Shown in pieces: positions 33,556 through 42,542 of a stretch of DNA of 55,839 nt. Each line of letters opens with the position of its first letter. Within the stretch, counting starts at the first letter, position 1. Both the position numbers and the translations under genes were made by a program. The DNA comes from Lachnospiraceae bacterium (GTDB taxonomy: Bacteria; Bacillota; Clostridia; Lachnospirales; Lachnospiraceae), in assembly GCA_015056925.1 (NCBI GenBank), contig SVFJ01000012.1, positions 1 to 55,839 on the forward strand, written 5' to 3'. A model generated the notes under the pieces. The model saw nothing but the letters and a program-made list of their open reading frames with translations, was not told the DNA's origin and made no database searches.

Positions 33556-34479
33556 ATGAGAAAAAAGGTTGTTTGTTGGGGGATAGGGGCACAGTTCGTG
33601 GTAGCGGCACCTCAGATTAAGGAGTTATATGATATCCAATATGTTGTGGACCGAAGAGAAACGGAGGATGTACAAGGATACAAAGTGTATGCACCTATGA
33701 AAATTAGGGAGGACATGGATAACATAGATTTTGTGTTTGTTACTACATATAAATATTGCTTTGACGTATATTTAGAATGCATTAGGTTAGGAGTGCAGTC
33801 TGATAAAATAAAATATTGGGATATAGATGTGAAAAGACCGGTAGAGATAGAAGATGTATATGTGAAAAATATATACTCTGAAAGCGGGGAAGAGTTATAC
33901 CTACGTAGTTGCTTTGATGGTAAAGAAAAAGGTGTCTATGTAGATGTGGGAGCTTTTCATCCGGTTCGAGCCAGCAATACATTATGGGCATATAAAAAAG
34001 GATGGAGAGGAATTAATATAGACCCCAATATGGATAATATGGAGTATTTTAAGGTGTTACGTCCGGAAGATACAAATATTAATTGCGGTATATCTGATGC
34101 GGAAGGTGAAATGACATATTATATGTTGGATGACGGAGCATATAATACGTTTGATTATAATTTGTTGGTACAGGACAAGTTGACGCATAGAATTTTAAAA
34201 GAGGAGAAGGTTCCTGTAAGAAGATTAGGAGATATATTAAAAGAAAACGATATAAAAGAAGTAGATTTTCTGGACATTGATGTAGAGGGGCATGAGATAA
34301 ATGTATTACGGGGAATTGATTTTTCTGTAAATATAAAAGTGATTTTGTTAGAGCAATTATATATGTCACTACCGGAAGTGATGCAGAGTGAACCTTATTT
34401 ATATTTGAAAAAGCAAGGCTATGAGGCTGTTGCGAAGTTTCGAGAAACGGTTGTATATAAGAAGCAGATTGAGGGGTAA
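33556..34479 (+). CDS. FkbM-family methyltransferase with N-terminal Rossmann-like module
   Basis: 307 aa. Residues 1-110: the small Rossmann-like module shared by ten genes in this island (VVCWGIGAQFV, then VVDRRE and GYKVYAP). Residues about 125-300: FkbM methyltransferase (GVYVDVGAFHPVRASNT, INIDPN, FLDIDVEGHEINVLRGID). FkbM enzymes O-methylate sugars or polyketides. Three bases separate it from asnB. AAGGAGAT precedes the ATG. Confidence 0.8.
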   Translation: MRKKVVCWGIGAQFVVAAPQIKELYDIQYVVDRRETEDVQGYKVYAPMKIREDMDNIDFVFVTTYKYCFDVYLECIRLGVQSDKIKYWDIDVKRPVEIEDVYVKNIYSESGEELYLRSCFDGKEKGVYVDVGAFHPVRASNTLWAYKKGWRGINIDPNMDNMEYFKVLRPEDTNINCGISDAEGEMTYYMLDDGAYNTFDYNLLVQDKLTHRILKEEKVPVRRLGDILKENDIKEVDFLDIDVEGHEINVLRGIDFSVNIKVILLEQLYMSLPEVMQSEPYLYLKKQGYEAVAKFRETVVYKKQIEG

Positions 34480-34481
34480 AT

Positions 34482-36266
34482 ATGTGTGGTATTTTTGGTT
34501 GTGTAGGGAAAATATCAGAAGAAAAAGCATGGGAATGTATTAAAAGAATAGAGCATAGAGGACCGGATGCATTACAGGTGAAACAATTGCCACAAGCTAC
34601 ATTGGCACATGCTAGATTAGCAATTATTGACACAACAGAAGCAGCCAATCAACCATTCTCTGATGAAACAGAGAGATATTGGATTGTATTTAATGGAGAA
34701 ATTTATAATTATATTGAACTTCGTAAAGAGCTTCAGTCGGTAGGTTATTCATTCCGAACGAAAAGTGATACAGAAGTTTTGTTAAAGGCATATATACACT
34801 GGGGAGAAGAGGCTCAGAATAAATGCAATGGTATGTGGGCCGCTGCAATATGGGATGCCAAGGAAAGAAAACTTTTTTTGAGCAGAGACAGATTTGGAAT
34901 AAAGCCATTGTATTATTATGAGGATGAAAACGGATTCTATTTTGGTTCAGAGATGAAGAGCTTTTTTCCGGTTATGAAGCAAAGAAATATTAATTATAGA
35001 TTGTTTGATAAAAATTATGATTATTTTTCTTTTGAAAATGGTAAGGATTGTACGATACAAGGAATTCAAAAATTGCTACCGGGAAATTGTGCAATCTTAT
35101 TAGAGAGAAAGCTTCATGTAAAGAAATGGTGGGAGACGTTAGACCATCTGATAGATGTTCCGGAAAGATATGAAGAACAGGTAGAACTGTTTCGAGAGTT
35201 ATTTTTGGATGCGTGTAAAATCAGAATGCGAAGTGATGTGCCTTTAGGAACTGCATTGAGCGGAGGCGTTGATTCGAGTACTGTGATAGGTGCAATGAGT
35301 TATTTGGGGAAAGAAAATGATGTACAAAGAGATTGGCAGCATGCATTTGTGGCAAGTATGCCTTATTCGATTATTGATGAGACCGCATATGCAAAAAAGG
35401 CGGCGGAGCATATAGGAATCTCCTTAACAGAGGTGCCAATTCATGCACATATTACTCCGGAAGAGATGATAAAAGATATATATATGTGCGAGGATCCTAT
35501 TGCAACAATGCCAAGGGTATTTTTGCAAACCTATAATGCTATAAAAAATACAGGAGTATCGGTGTCTTTGGATGGACATGGAGCAGATGAACTGTTTGGT
35601 GGATATGTATTTGATTTATTTTATTATGGAAGGGAAGTAATAGGGGAGAAAGATAAGCTGTCCCGACTTTATAAAATATATAATGAGACTTGTATGAGCG
35701 AGAGTAGACTAACGGAAGATGAATTTTTCCGCAGAGCGAGTAAAAGTCCTAGAATCGGTGTAGGAGTGCAGAGTCACAAGATAGATGCATTTAATAAAAT
35801 ATTATATGAAGAAACACATCAAAAGACGTTGCCGACATTATTAAGAAATTATGATAGATATAGTATGGCGAACAGCGTAGAAATCAGAATGCCGTTTATG
35901 GATTATCGAATCGTGTCATTTGCGTTTTCAATTCCTGCGGCGTCAAAGCTACAAAATGACTACTTGAAAGCAATTGTACGAGATATGGCGATGCCGTTTA
36001 TGTCTAAAGAGGTTTTGTATAGGAAATTAAAGTTAGGATTTAATTCTCCATTGACAGAATGGTTTCATGGAGAGTTGAAAGAGTTTTTGGTGGATACAGT
36101 AAGTTCGAAAGAGTTTTATGAATGTGAATTGATTAATCCACTATTAGCAAAGATGTATATTCAGGATTTTTATATGAACGATAGAAGAGATTATTCAGCA
36201 GGGGAAAAAGTTTGGACAACAATTGCCCCATATTTGTGGAAAAAGGCGGTAATCGATTGTGGATAA
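34482..36266 (+). CDS. asnB: Asparagine synthase (glutamine-hydrolysing), AsnB type
   Basis: 594 aa with the complete two-domain layout. The N-terminal glutaminase has the nucleophile Cys2 (MCGIFGCVG), RGPDA, and FNGEIYNY. The C-terminal ATP-pyrophosphatase domain has LSGGVDSSTV (P-loop) and DGHGADELFGGY. In glycan clusters such enzymes amidate uronic acids or attached amino acids rather than make free asparagine, and the setting favours that here (inference). The start codon follows a GAGGGGTAA site. The next gene overlaps its end by eight bases. Confidence 0.88.
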   Translation: MCGIFGCVGKISEEKAWECIKRIEHRGPDALQVKQLPQATLAHARLAIIDTTEAANQPFSDETERYWIVFNGEIYNYIELRKELQSVGYSFRTKSDTEVLLKAYIHWGEEAQNKCNGMWAAAIWDAKERKLFLSRDRFGIKPLYYYEDENGFYFGSEMKSFFPVMKQRNINYRLFDKNYDYFSFENGKDCTIQGIQKLLPGNCAILLERKLHVKKWWETLDHLIDVPERYEEQVELFRELFLDACKIRMRSDVPLGTALSGGVDSSTVIGAMSYLGKENDVQRDWQHAFVASMPYSIIDETAYAKKAAEHIGISLTEVPIHAHITPEEMIKDIYMCEDPIATMPRVFLQTYNAIKNTGVSVSLDGHGADELFGGYVFDLFYYGREVIGEKDKLSRLYKIYNETCMSESRLTEDEFFRRASKSPRIGVGVQSHKIDAFNKILYEETHQKTLPTLLRNYDRYSMANSVEIRMPFMDYRIVSFAFSIPAASKLQNDYLKAIVRDMAMPFMSKEVLYRKLKLGFNSPLTEWFHGELKEFLVDTVSSKEFYECELINPLLAKMYIQDFYMNDRRDYSAGEKVWTTIAPYLWKKAVIDCG

Positions 36267-36699
36267 TACGAATGTAGAAAAAAAAAGTTGGAGTATGTTG
36301 GAACAGGAATATATTGACCAACTAAATCACGCTAATATGCGTTTAAAGTGTGCGCAAGAGTGGATTAGACTTTATAGTCAGGGGAAAACAATTAGCGAAA
36401 AGTGTCAACAAAAAGCGATTGATAAGATTATCATTTACGGTGCATCAGATATGGCGGTTTTTTTGATTGACTTTTGTATAAGAGAAGGCGTTCAAGTGAT
36501 AGGAATCTCTGATAGCAAGATTACAAAGTCCGGTATGGATTATAAAGGGATTCCGTTTCTTTCAGTTGCGGATATTAATGCTGTGAAAGAGGAAGCAACC
36601 GTAGTAATCACAGCAATGGGATTTGTGGAAGAAATCAAAGGTATGCTTTTGAAGAAGGAAATTACAAAAGTAGTGTCACTGCTAGAATTAGTACAGTAA
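36259..36699 (+). CDS. Stand-alone Rossmann-like module protein
   Basis: 146 aa: a helical N-terminus (1-50) and then IIIYGASDMAVFLIDFC, VIGISD, GIPFLSVADI, the same nucleotide- or sugar-binding-like module found fused to neighbours. No catalytic domain is attached. GTG start at 36259 overlaps asnB and follows AAGGCGG; an internal ATG at 36295 has no good ribosome site. Could be a partner subunit or a PglD-N-like binding protein; function unknown. Confidence 0.7.
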   Translation: MDNTNVEKKSWSMLEQEYIDQLNHANMRLKCAQEWIRLYSQGKTISEKCQQKAIDKIIIYGASDMAVFLIDFCIREGVQVIGISDSKITKSGMDYKGIPFLSVADINAVKEEATVVITAMGFVEEIKGMLLKKEITKVVSLLELVQ

Positions 36700-36714
36700 T
36701 AAAGGAGATAGATT

Positions 36715-37650
36715 ATGGAGAATTCATTTGTGATATATGGGGCAGGTAATAAAGGAAAATGGATGTATGATTTTTTGAAATGGAGAGGCTTAGAAGAGCG
36801 GATAGAATGTTTTGTAGATCGTAATTATGAAGAAATAAAGCAGTGTTGTGGTAGAAATGTAATATCATTGTGTGAAGCATTAAAAAAGAATAGAAAATAT
36901 TTGGTTGCAATAGAGGATGAACAGATTGCAAGAACGGTGAAGCGTGACATTGAAGAAAATAATGTAGAAGTTTTTTTGATGGACGAGTGTTATAAGCTGT
37001 TAGAAGAAGAGCAACATGTTTTTTATAGAGAGTGGTGTGCCTTTCATCATGCAACGCAAAATGACAAATGGTTTGAGGATGCAGAAGATGAGAAAGCAGT
37101 TGCAGTATTTTGGGGCGAAGAGAGTCCATTTTTAGATAAATTCAAGTCTTTAAACCTTGATAATGTGATTGAAATTGCATGCGGACATGGGCGACATGTA
37201 CCACATTATGTTGATAAAGCGGGAAAAGTTACATTGGTAGATATTTTGGAAGAGAATATGGTGATATGCAAAGAGCGATTTAAGGATAAAGATAATATTG
37301 TTTATTATAAAAACAATGGTTTTAATTTGGAAAAGCTGGATTCGGATGCATATACATCTGTATTTTCTTATGATTCTATGGTTCATTTTGAATTGTTTGA
37401 TGTGTATGAGTATCTTAAAGATATTTATAGAGTATTAAAGAAGGGCGGAAAAGCCCTATTGCATCATTCAAATTATGAAGAAGATTACAAAGCAGATTTT
37501 ACAACTGCATCACATGCAAGATGCTTTATGGGCAAAAATGTATTTGCATATATGGCGCATCGTGTAGGGTTTCGAATTGTAGAGCAAGAAGTCATTGATT
37601 GGTATGGAGAGAAAAGTTTGGATTGTATTACGGTACTTGAGAAAAAATAA
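36715..37650 (+). CDS. Rossmann-like module fused to SAM methyltransferase
   Basis: 311 aa. Residues 1-105 are the island's shared module (FVIYGAGNKGKWMYDFL, ECFVDRNYEE). Residues about 140-310 are a class I methyltransferase (VIEIACGHGRHVPHYVD motif I, TLVDILEENM motif II, DIYRVLKKGGKALLHHSN post-motif). AAAGGAGAT lies before the ATG. Substrate unknown; probably a glycan or aminosugar. Confidence 0.75.
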   Translation: MENSFVIYGAGNKGKWMYDFLKWRGLEERIECFVDRNYEEIKQCCGRNVISLCEALKKNRKYLVAIEDEQIARTVKRDIEENNVEVFLMDECYKLLEEEQHVFYREWCAFHHATQNDKWFEDAEDEKAVAVFWGEESPFLDKFKSLNLDNVIEIACGHGRHVPHYVDKAGKVTLVDILEENMVICKERFKDKDNIVYYKNNGFNLEKLDSDAYTSVFSYDSMVHFELFDVYEYLKDIYRVLKKGGKALLHHSNYEEDYKADFTTASHARCFMGKNVFAYMAHRVGFRIVEQEVIDWYGEKSLDCITVLEKK

Positions 37651-37662
37651 GGGGATTGGTAT

Positions 37663-38805
37663 ATGAAGATAGGGGTTATTATATTTGCGTATAATAGAAG
37701 TTATCATCTGGGTCAGACATTGGAGGCTTTGAAAAAAAATACTGGTGTAGATAAAGTATATATTTTCCAAGACGGGTTGAAGTTGGAAAAGCATCGTGTT
37801 GAATGGGAAAAGACCAAGGAAGTAATTAGAAATATAGATTGGTGTGAAGTTGTTTATAGACTGAGTGATGTTAATAAAGGGCTTAGAAAATCTATTTTGG
37901 ATGGAGTAAATTATGTATTTCAAGAGAATGAAGCAGTAGTTGTTCTTGAAGATGACTGTCTTACAACACCCAATTTTATGACATTTATGAGACAATGTTT
38001 AGACAAGTATAAGGAACAGGAAAAAGTGTATTCTGTGAGCGGATATGCTTGGCCGTTAGATTGGGCTGAGAAAAAGAAAGATGCGTATTTCTGCGGACGT
38101 ATTTCTTCTTTGGGATGGGGAACCTGGAAAGACAGATGGGATAAGTTAGAGATTGATTATGAAATCACTGCATGTATGAAAAAAGACATGAAACTTTCTG
38201 AAGAGTTAGCACTTTGGGGAAATGATATGGAGGATATTTTGGTTGGCAACATCAAAGGATATACTGATTCATGGGCTGTATTCTGGGGACTCAGTGTGAT
38301 TAAACAAGGTGGTTTGTGCTTAAACCCATATTATTCATTTATTAATAATATAGGTTTTGATGGTTCAGGAGTGCATAGTGGAAGTGAAGAGAGGGCCAAG
38401 GCAATGATGATGGATGAGGATAAAGAAAATTTTGATTTGCCAGATGAAATAGCAATCTCTGAAGATGTTAAATGCGCATTTCCAAGCTTGTTCAATGGTG
38501 TTTATCATGGAAAAGAGGATGCACTGAAAAAAACAGCGATAGTGTATGGATTAGGGAATTATTATAAGAAATACGAATGTGAAATTGTTAATAAATATAA
38601 TGTTCGAATGTATATAGATAAAAGAAAAAATGGATTTTATGCAGGGAAAAAGATAGGGAAGATAGGTGACTTAGTAAAGGAACAATATGATTTTGTTTTA
38701 TTGATGATTGCTGATGTATGTGAAGCAATGAAAGTGGGACGTGAATTGCATGAAAATTATGGAATTTCTTGGGGGAAAATCGCGTTAGGATATGAAATTT
38801 TTTGA
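37663..38805 (+). CDS. GT-A glycosyltransferase (GT2-like) with C-terminal Rossmann-like module
   Basis: 380 aa. N-terminal GT-A fold: IGVIIFAYNRSYHLGQTLEA, YIFQDGLK, LSDVNKGLRKSILDGVNYV, and an acidic metal motif VVVLEDDCLTTPNFM. FCGRISSLGWGTWKDRWDKL is typical of this hemolysin-/GNT-I-like sugar transferase group. Residues about 285-380 are the shared module, here diverged (TAIVYGLGNYYKK, MYIDKRKNG). The 3' end is followed by the broken acetyltransferase gene. Confidence 0.75.
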   Translation: MKIGVIIFAYNRSYHLGQTLEALKKNTGVDKVYIFQDGLKLEKHRVEWEKTKEVIRNIDWCEVVYRLSDVNKGLRKSILDGVNYVFQENEAVVVLEDDCLTTPNFMTFMRQCLDKYKEQEKVYSVSGYAWPLDWAEKKKDAYFCGRISSLGWGTWKDRWDKLEIDYEITACMKKDMKLSEELALWGNDMEDILVGNIKGYTDSWAVFWGLSVIKQGGLCLNPYYSFINNIGFDGSGVHSGSEERAKAMMMDEDKENFDLPDEIAISEDVKCAFPSLFNGVYHGKEDALKKTAIVYGLGNYYKKYECEIVNKYNVRMYIDKRKNGFYAGKKIGKIGDLVKEQYDFVLLMIADVCEAMKVGRELHENYGISWGKIALGYEIF

Positions 38806-38861
38806 ATGTAAGTTGAAAAATAATGATAATAATGAGGTGTAGCGGAAGGCAGGAATCGTAT

Positions 38862-39767
38862 ATGAAATTGATGACAAAGTGCTATAAGAGGGTAATCCTG
38901 TATGGCGCAGGGAAAATAGGTACTAGTACATACAATTTTTTTAAAAGAATACAACGGTAACAGCTGATTTATGCGTTTTGCGATGCCAATCACGCTGAAA
39001 TTCAAGAAATAGATAATATACCTGTTTTATCGTATGAAATGGTGTCGGAAGAAGCGAAGAGGAAAGGGTATGTGTTTATTATCTGCTTTAATTCTAATAG
39101 TAAGGATATTGTAGTAGACAGATTAAAATTAGATAAACAAAAATATTGTAAGTCGCTGGCGGTTTGGTTGCAACGTAATCATATGAGAACAAATGTAATA
39201 TTGGTTCGTGATTGGAGTTTGAAAGCAATATTTGATTATTTGTTGATAAGAAAGCATATTGCAGGAAAATACAATGTGATTGAAATAGGGAAAAATGTGG
39301 AATTAAATAAGGCGGTAATAAATATTGCAGGGAAATATAATCACATTATTTTAGAAGATGGCGTATCTGTTCTCAAAACAGAGTTCCGTATGGATGATAA
39401 TAATAATGCAATATATATAGGGAAATGTACATATGTATATAAAGCATCTATCGTGGCTGGAGAGGAAACAACAATTACAATTGGTGATGATTGTTTGTTT
39501 GCTCAAGACGTAACGATTAGAAGCACTGATGGACATAAAATATATAATATGAATAAAAGCGAAAGATTAAATAATAGCCGGGATATCATAATAGGAAATC
39601 ATGTTTGGTTGGCAAAAGGATGTAGCATACTAAAAGGAGCAGCAATTGGTAACGATGTTGTTGTTGCTACGAATGCGATAGTGAATAAAGAGATAAATAA
39701 GGATAATTGTATTATAGGTGGAATTCCGGCAAAAGTCTTAAAAGAAGATATAGTATGGGAGTATTGA
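38862..39767 (+). pseudogene. Acyltransferase (left-handed beta-helix) with N-terminal module, interrupted by in-frame TAA
   Basis: From ATG 38862 (GGCAGGAA upstream) the frame reads MKLMTKCYKRVILYGAGKIG and reaches a TAA at 38958-38960 (codon 33). The same frame then continues with QLIYAFCDANHAEIQEIDN and the complete rest of the protein to 39767. The part before the stop is the first half of the island's shared Rossmann-like module and the part just after is its second half. A hexapeptide-repeat acetyltransferase domain follows (about residues 150-300: ITIGDDCLFAQDVTIRSTDGH, IIIGNHVWLAKGCSILKGA). A shorter product could start at 39039 and would keep the acyltransferase. A single-base nonsense mutation is the simplest reading. 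Confidence 0.72.
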
Positions 39768-39773
39768 TATTCG

Positions 39774-41279
39774 ATGAAAATTGCCTTTTTTTTAGATATA
39801 GCACATGGACTTGGCGGAGCAGGAAATTTGCTATTGCAACAGGCAAGGTTGATGGCAGATTTGTATGAGGTAATTGTTGTAATACCTTCAGATTCTCAAG
39901 GAAAAGCGAATGAAGAATATGTAAGAAGGTGTGAACAATATGGAATGTCGCATTGTGCGTTAGAGTATACGACAGCATTTAATTTTTGTGATATTGATTT
40001 GCTTGGTGCTATAAAGAGCAGCATAGCTGTTGAGGAACTGGTAAAAAGAGAAAAGATTGCGCTTTTGCATAGTGTACAGTTAAATATTGCGGTTGAGATA
40101 GTAGCAAGAAAGCTGCACATTCCACACATTATGGATATTTATTCTTTGAGAGAAGAAGAGTTTGCCTGTTGCCAAGGTGATATTTATTCGCATTATCATC
40201 TGTGTGATTCTAGGATGTATATGGAGCGTTGGAGTAGGCAGTTAGGGATTACATCCAGATGTGTACGTCCGGTAGCATTACGAGACGAGGTAAAAAGAAA
40301 AGATAGATATCCTAGTGATGGAATTAAGATTCTTATGTTAGGGAGCTTGTGCGGATATAAGAATCAGCTTACAGCAATAAAGGCATTTGAGATATGCATG
40401 AAACATTATAATTTGACTTTGACAATTGCGGGAGATATGAATGATGCATATGCAAAAGAATGTGTGCAATATGTGAAAGAAAAAGGATTAGAAGAAAAGG
40501 TGATTTTTAAGGGATTTGTTAGCGATATTGTTCCTTTATTGGAAGAGAATGATTGTTTATTCTGTACAAGTTATAATGAATCATTTCCTTCTTCCATGGT
40601 AGAAGCATTGACCTATGACTTGTGCATTGTTTCAACACCGGTTGCGGGAGTACCAGAAGTGTTTATAAATGAAAAGAATGCCTTTATAAGTAAAGATTTT
40701 TCTTTACAGAACATTGTAGATAATTTAGATAATTGTCTAAAGTGGTTTGCAAATGGAAGGGCTAAAGAAATACATGAGTGTGCGATTGACACATGGAATG
40801 AAAACTTCGCAAGACATAAGGTGAGAAAGCAAATAGCAGAATTTTATGACTATGTTAAAGAGCATCCTTACATAGAAGAGGGAGATTTTGATAAGTTAAT
40901 TTGCAAAGCAACAAAGACGGCAGAGATTTTGGCTAATGTTTATCTTTCTTGTGAAGGGATGCAGAGAAGAGCTTTGTATCATGCAAAAATCAAAGAGGAA
41001 TTGGCTTTTGGTAAAATCTATTTATGGGGGGCTGGTAAGATGGGAGGCTTTGCATTTCAGGTTCTGAAGTCCTTGTGTCCCCAATTAGAAATAGTTGCTT
41101 TTGTAGATAGAAATAGGAGGGGAGAGTATTGTAACCTTCCGATTATACGACCAGAAGAGTTACCAATAGATAAAGAGCATTATTATGGAGTTTGTTTTGG
41201 TTCCGGTCGCGAAAAGGTAATTGATTTCTTGCAGGAGAGAGGTTTGACCTTGAACAAGCAGATATGGATATTACCTTGA
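39774..41279 (+). CDS. GT4-family glycosyltransferase with C-terminal Rossmann-like module
   Basis: 501 aa. A GT-B fold of family 4: IAFFLDIAHGLGGAGNLLLQ at the start, ILMLGSLCGYKNQLTAIKAF in the middle, and SYNESFPSSMVEALTYD (E-x7-E motif) before VAGVPEVF. Residues about 405-500 are the shared module (KIYLWGAGKMGGFAFQVL, AFVDRNRRGE, LPIIRPEEL). It follows the broken acetyltransferase by six bases, within one transcription unit. Confidence 0.85.
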   Translation: MKIAFFLDIAHGLGGAGNLLLQQARLMADLYEVIVVIPSDSQGKANEEYVRRCEQYGMSHCALEYTTAFNFCDIDLLGAIKSSIAVEELVKREKIALLHSVQLNIAVEIVARKLHIPHIMDIYSLREEEFACCQGDIYSHYHLCDSRMYMERWSRQLGITSRCVRPVALRDEVKRKDRYPSDGIKILMLGSLCGYKNQLTAIKAFEICMKHYNLTLTIAGDMNDAYAKECVQYVKEKGLEEKVIFKGFVSDIVPLLEENDCLFCTSYNESFPSSMVEALTYDLCIVSTPVAGVPEVFINEKNAFISKDFSLQNIVDNLDNCLKWFANGRAKEIHECAIDTWNENFARHKVRKQIAEFYDYVKEHPYIEEGDFDKLICKATKTAEILANVYLSCEGMQRRALYHAKIKEELAFGKIYLWGAGKMGGFAFQVLKSLCPQLEIVAFVDRNRRGEYCNLPIIRPEELPIDKEHYYGVCFGSGREKVIDFLQERGLTLNKQIWILP

Positions 41280-41307
41280 TTGTTTTGAAGAAGGAGAGGT
41301 AGAATAT

Positions 41308-41760
41308 ATGGGCATATTATTCGTTTTAATAATAGGCTTGGGTGTGGCTGTTTATATATTGGCAAAGATAAACCAGAATAATAAGAAGAATGCGAATAAG
41401 TTTTATGCAATGTTTTTATTAAATTTGCAGTGGATGACTAATTTACAGGGGAAAAAAAGTATTGCTGATTATTTGTGGGATAAGGGATATAGGAGAGTTG
41501 CTATTTATGGTATGAGCGATTTGGGTAAGGCATTGATGAATGAATTAAAAGAATCGGAGCTTACGCTAGAATATGTAATAGACAGGAATGCAGGTGAAGT
41601 TTTTGTTGATAGACCTGTTTTGACACCGGATGATGATTTCCCTGAGACAGATGTCATAATTGTGACCCCCTTTTTACAGTATGAGGCAATAAAAAGCTTG
41701 CTTCAGAATAAGAGTAGTTGTGATGTGTTGTCAATCAAAGATATTGTGAATGAAATGTAA
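41308..41760 (+). CDS. Membrane-anchored Rossmann-like module protein
   Basis: 150 aa: one N-terminal membrane segment (residues 2-19, ILFVLIIGLGVAVYILA), then a basic stretch and the shared module (RVAIYGMSDLGKALMNEL, YVIDRNAGE, RPVLTPDDDF). The membrane anchor puts the module at the inner face of the membrane. No catalytic motif beyond the module. A GGAGAGG site precedes the ATG. Could scaffold the glycan enzymes (speculation). Confidence 0.65.
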   Translation: MGILFVLIIGLGVAVYILAKINQNNKKNANKFYAMFLLNLQWMTNLQGKKSIADYLWDKGYRRVAIYGMSDLGKALMNELKESELTLEYVIDRNAGEVFVDRPVLTPDDDFPETDVIIVTPFLQYEAIKSLLQNKSSCDVLSIKDIVNEM

Positions 41761-41785
41761 AGTGGAGAGAAAATAGGAGTTAATT

Positions 41786-42505
41786 GTGAAATATACGATT
41801 ATTACAGTGACCTATAATGCACAGGCAAATATTAAAAAAACAATGGAGAGCGTACTGTTGCAGGATTATCAGGATTATGAGTATTTAATTATTGATGGTA
41901 AATCGAAGGATCGTACATTAGAGATTGTAGAGAATATGAAACAAAGGTATGATGCCGATATTAAAGTGTATTCCGAAAAGGATACAGGTGTGTATAATGC
42001 GATGAACAAGGGAATTGAGAGGGCAAAGGGAGATTATATTATTTTTGTGAATGCAGGAGATTTTCTATATGAAAAAGGTACTTTGTCATCTTTGGCAGAA
42101 CAGATAGAACGAGGCGGAGAGGCAATATATTGTGGTAATACATGTATGATGCAAGACGGAAAGCCTTTAGGGGTTTATGATTTCAAGAAAAATAATCATA
42201 CAGTATTGAGAGGTTTGCTACACTATAAGATGCCTTGTCATCAAAGTGTTGTAGCACCGGCACGTCTATTGAAGAAATATTGCTTTGACGAGAAATATAA
42301 GATGCGGGCAGATTATGATTGGATTGTAAAGTGTTATCGTAAGGGAGCGAAGTTTTGTTTGATAGACGATATAGTAGCTGGATACGATATGGGAGGAGAG
42401 ACGTCACGAATAGATAATCAGTTATTTATGAAAAGTGAGTCAGAAATGATAGTTAGGAAGTATTATCCGATATACTATATTCTTTCTCAAGCATTTAATT
42501 TGTAA
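41786..42505 (+). CDS. Glycosyltransferase, GT2 family (WcaA/WcaE-like)
   Basis: 239 aa with a compact GT-A domain: YTIITVTYNAQANIKKTMES, DYEYLIIDGKSKDRTLEI, KDTGVYNAMNKGIERAKGDY and FVNAGD (metal site, N-A-G-D in place of DxD), and an ADYDW acceptor-site motif. The start is GTG at 41786 behind TAGGAGTT. Unlike its neighbours it carries no extra module. Adds one sugar of unknown type. Confidence 0.82.
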   Translation: MKYTIITVTYNAQANIKKTMESVLLQDYQDYEYLIIDGKSKDRTLEIVENMKQRYDADIKVYSEKDTGVYNAMNKGIERAKGDYIIFVNAGDFLYEKGTLSSLAEQIERGGEAIYCGNTCMMQDGKPLGVYDFKKNNHTVLRGLLHYKMPCHQSVVAPARLLKKYCFDEKYKMRADYDWIVKCYRKGAKFCLIDDIVAGYDMGGETSRIDNQLFMKSESEMIVRKYYPIYYILSQAFNL

Positions 42506-42542
42506 ATGTGTCTTGCTTGGCTGTAAGAAAGGGCGAAAATTT

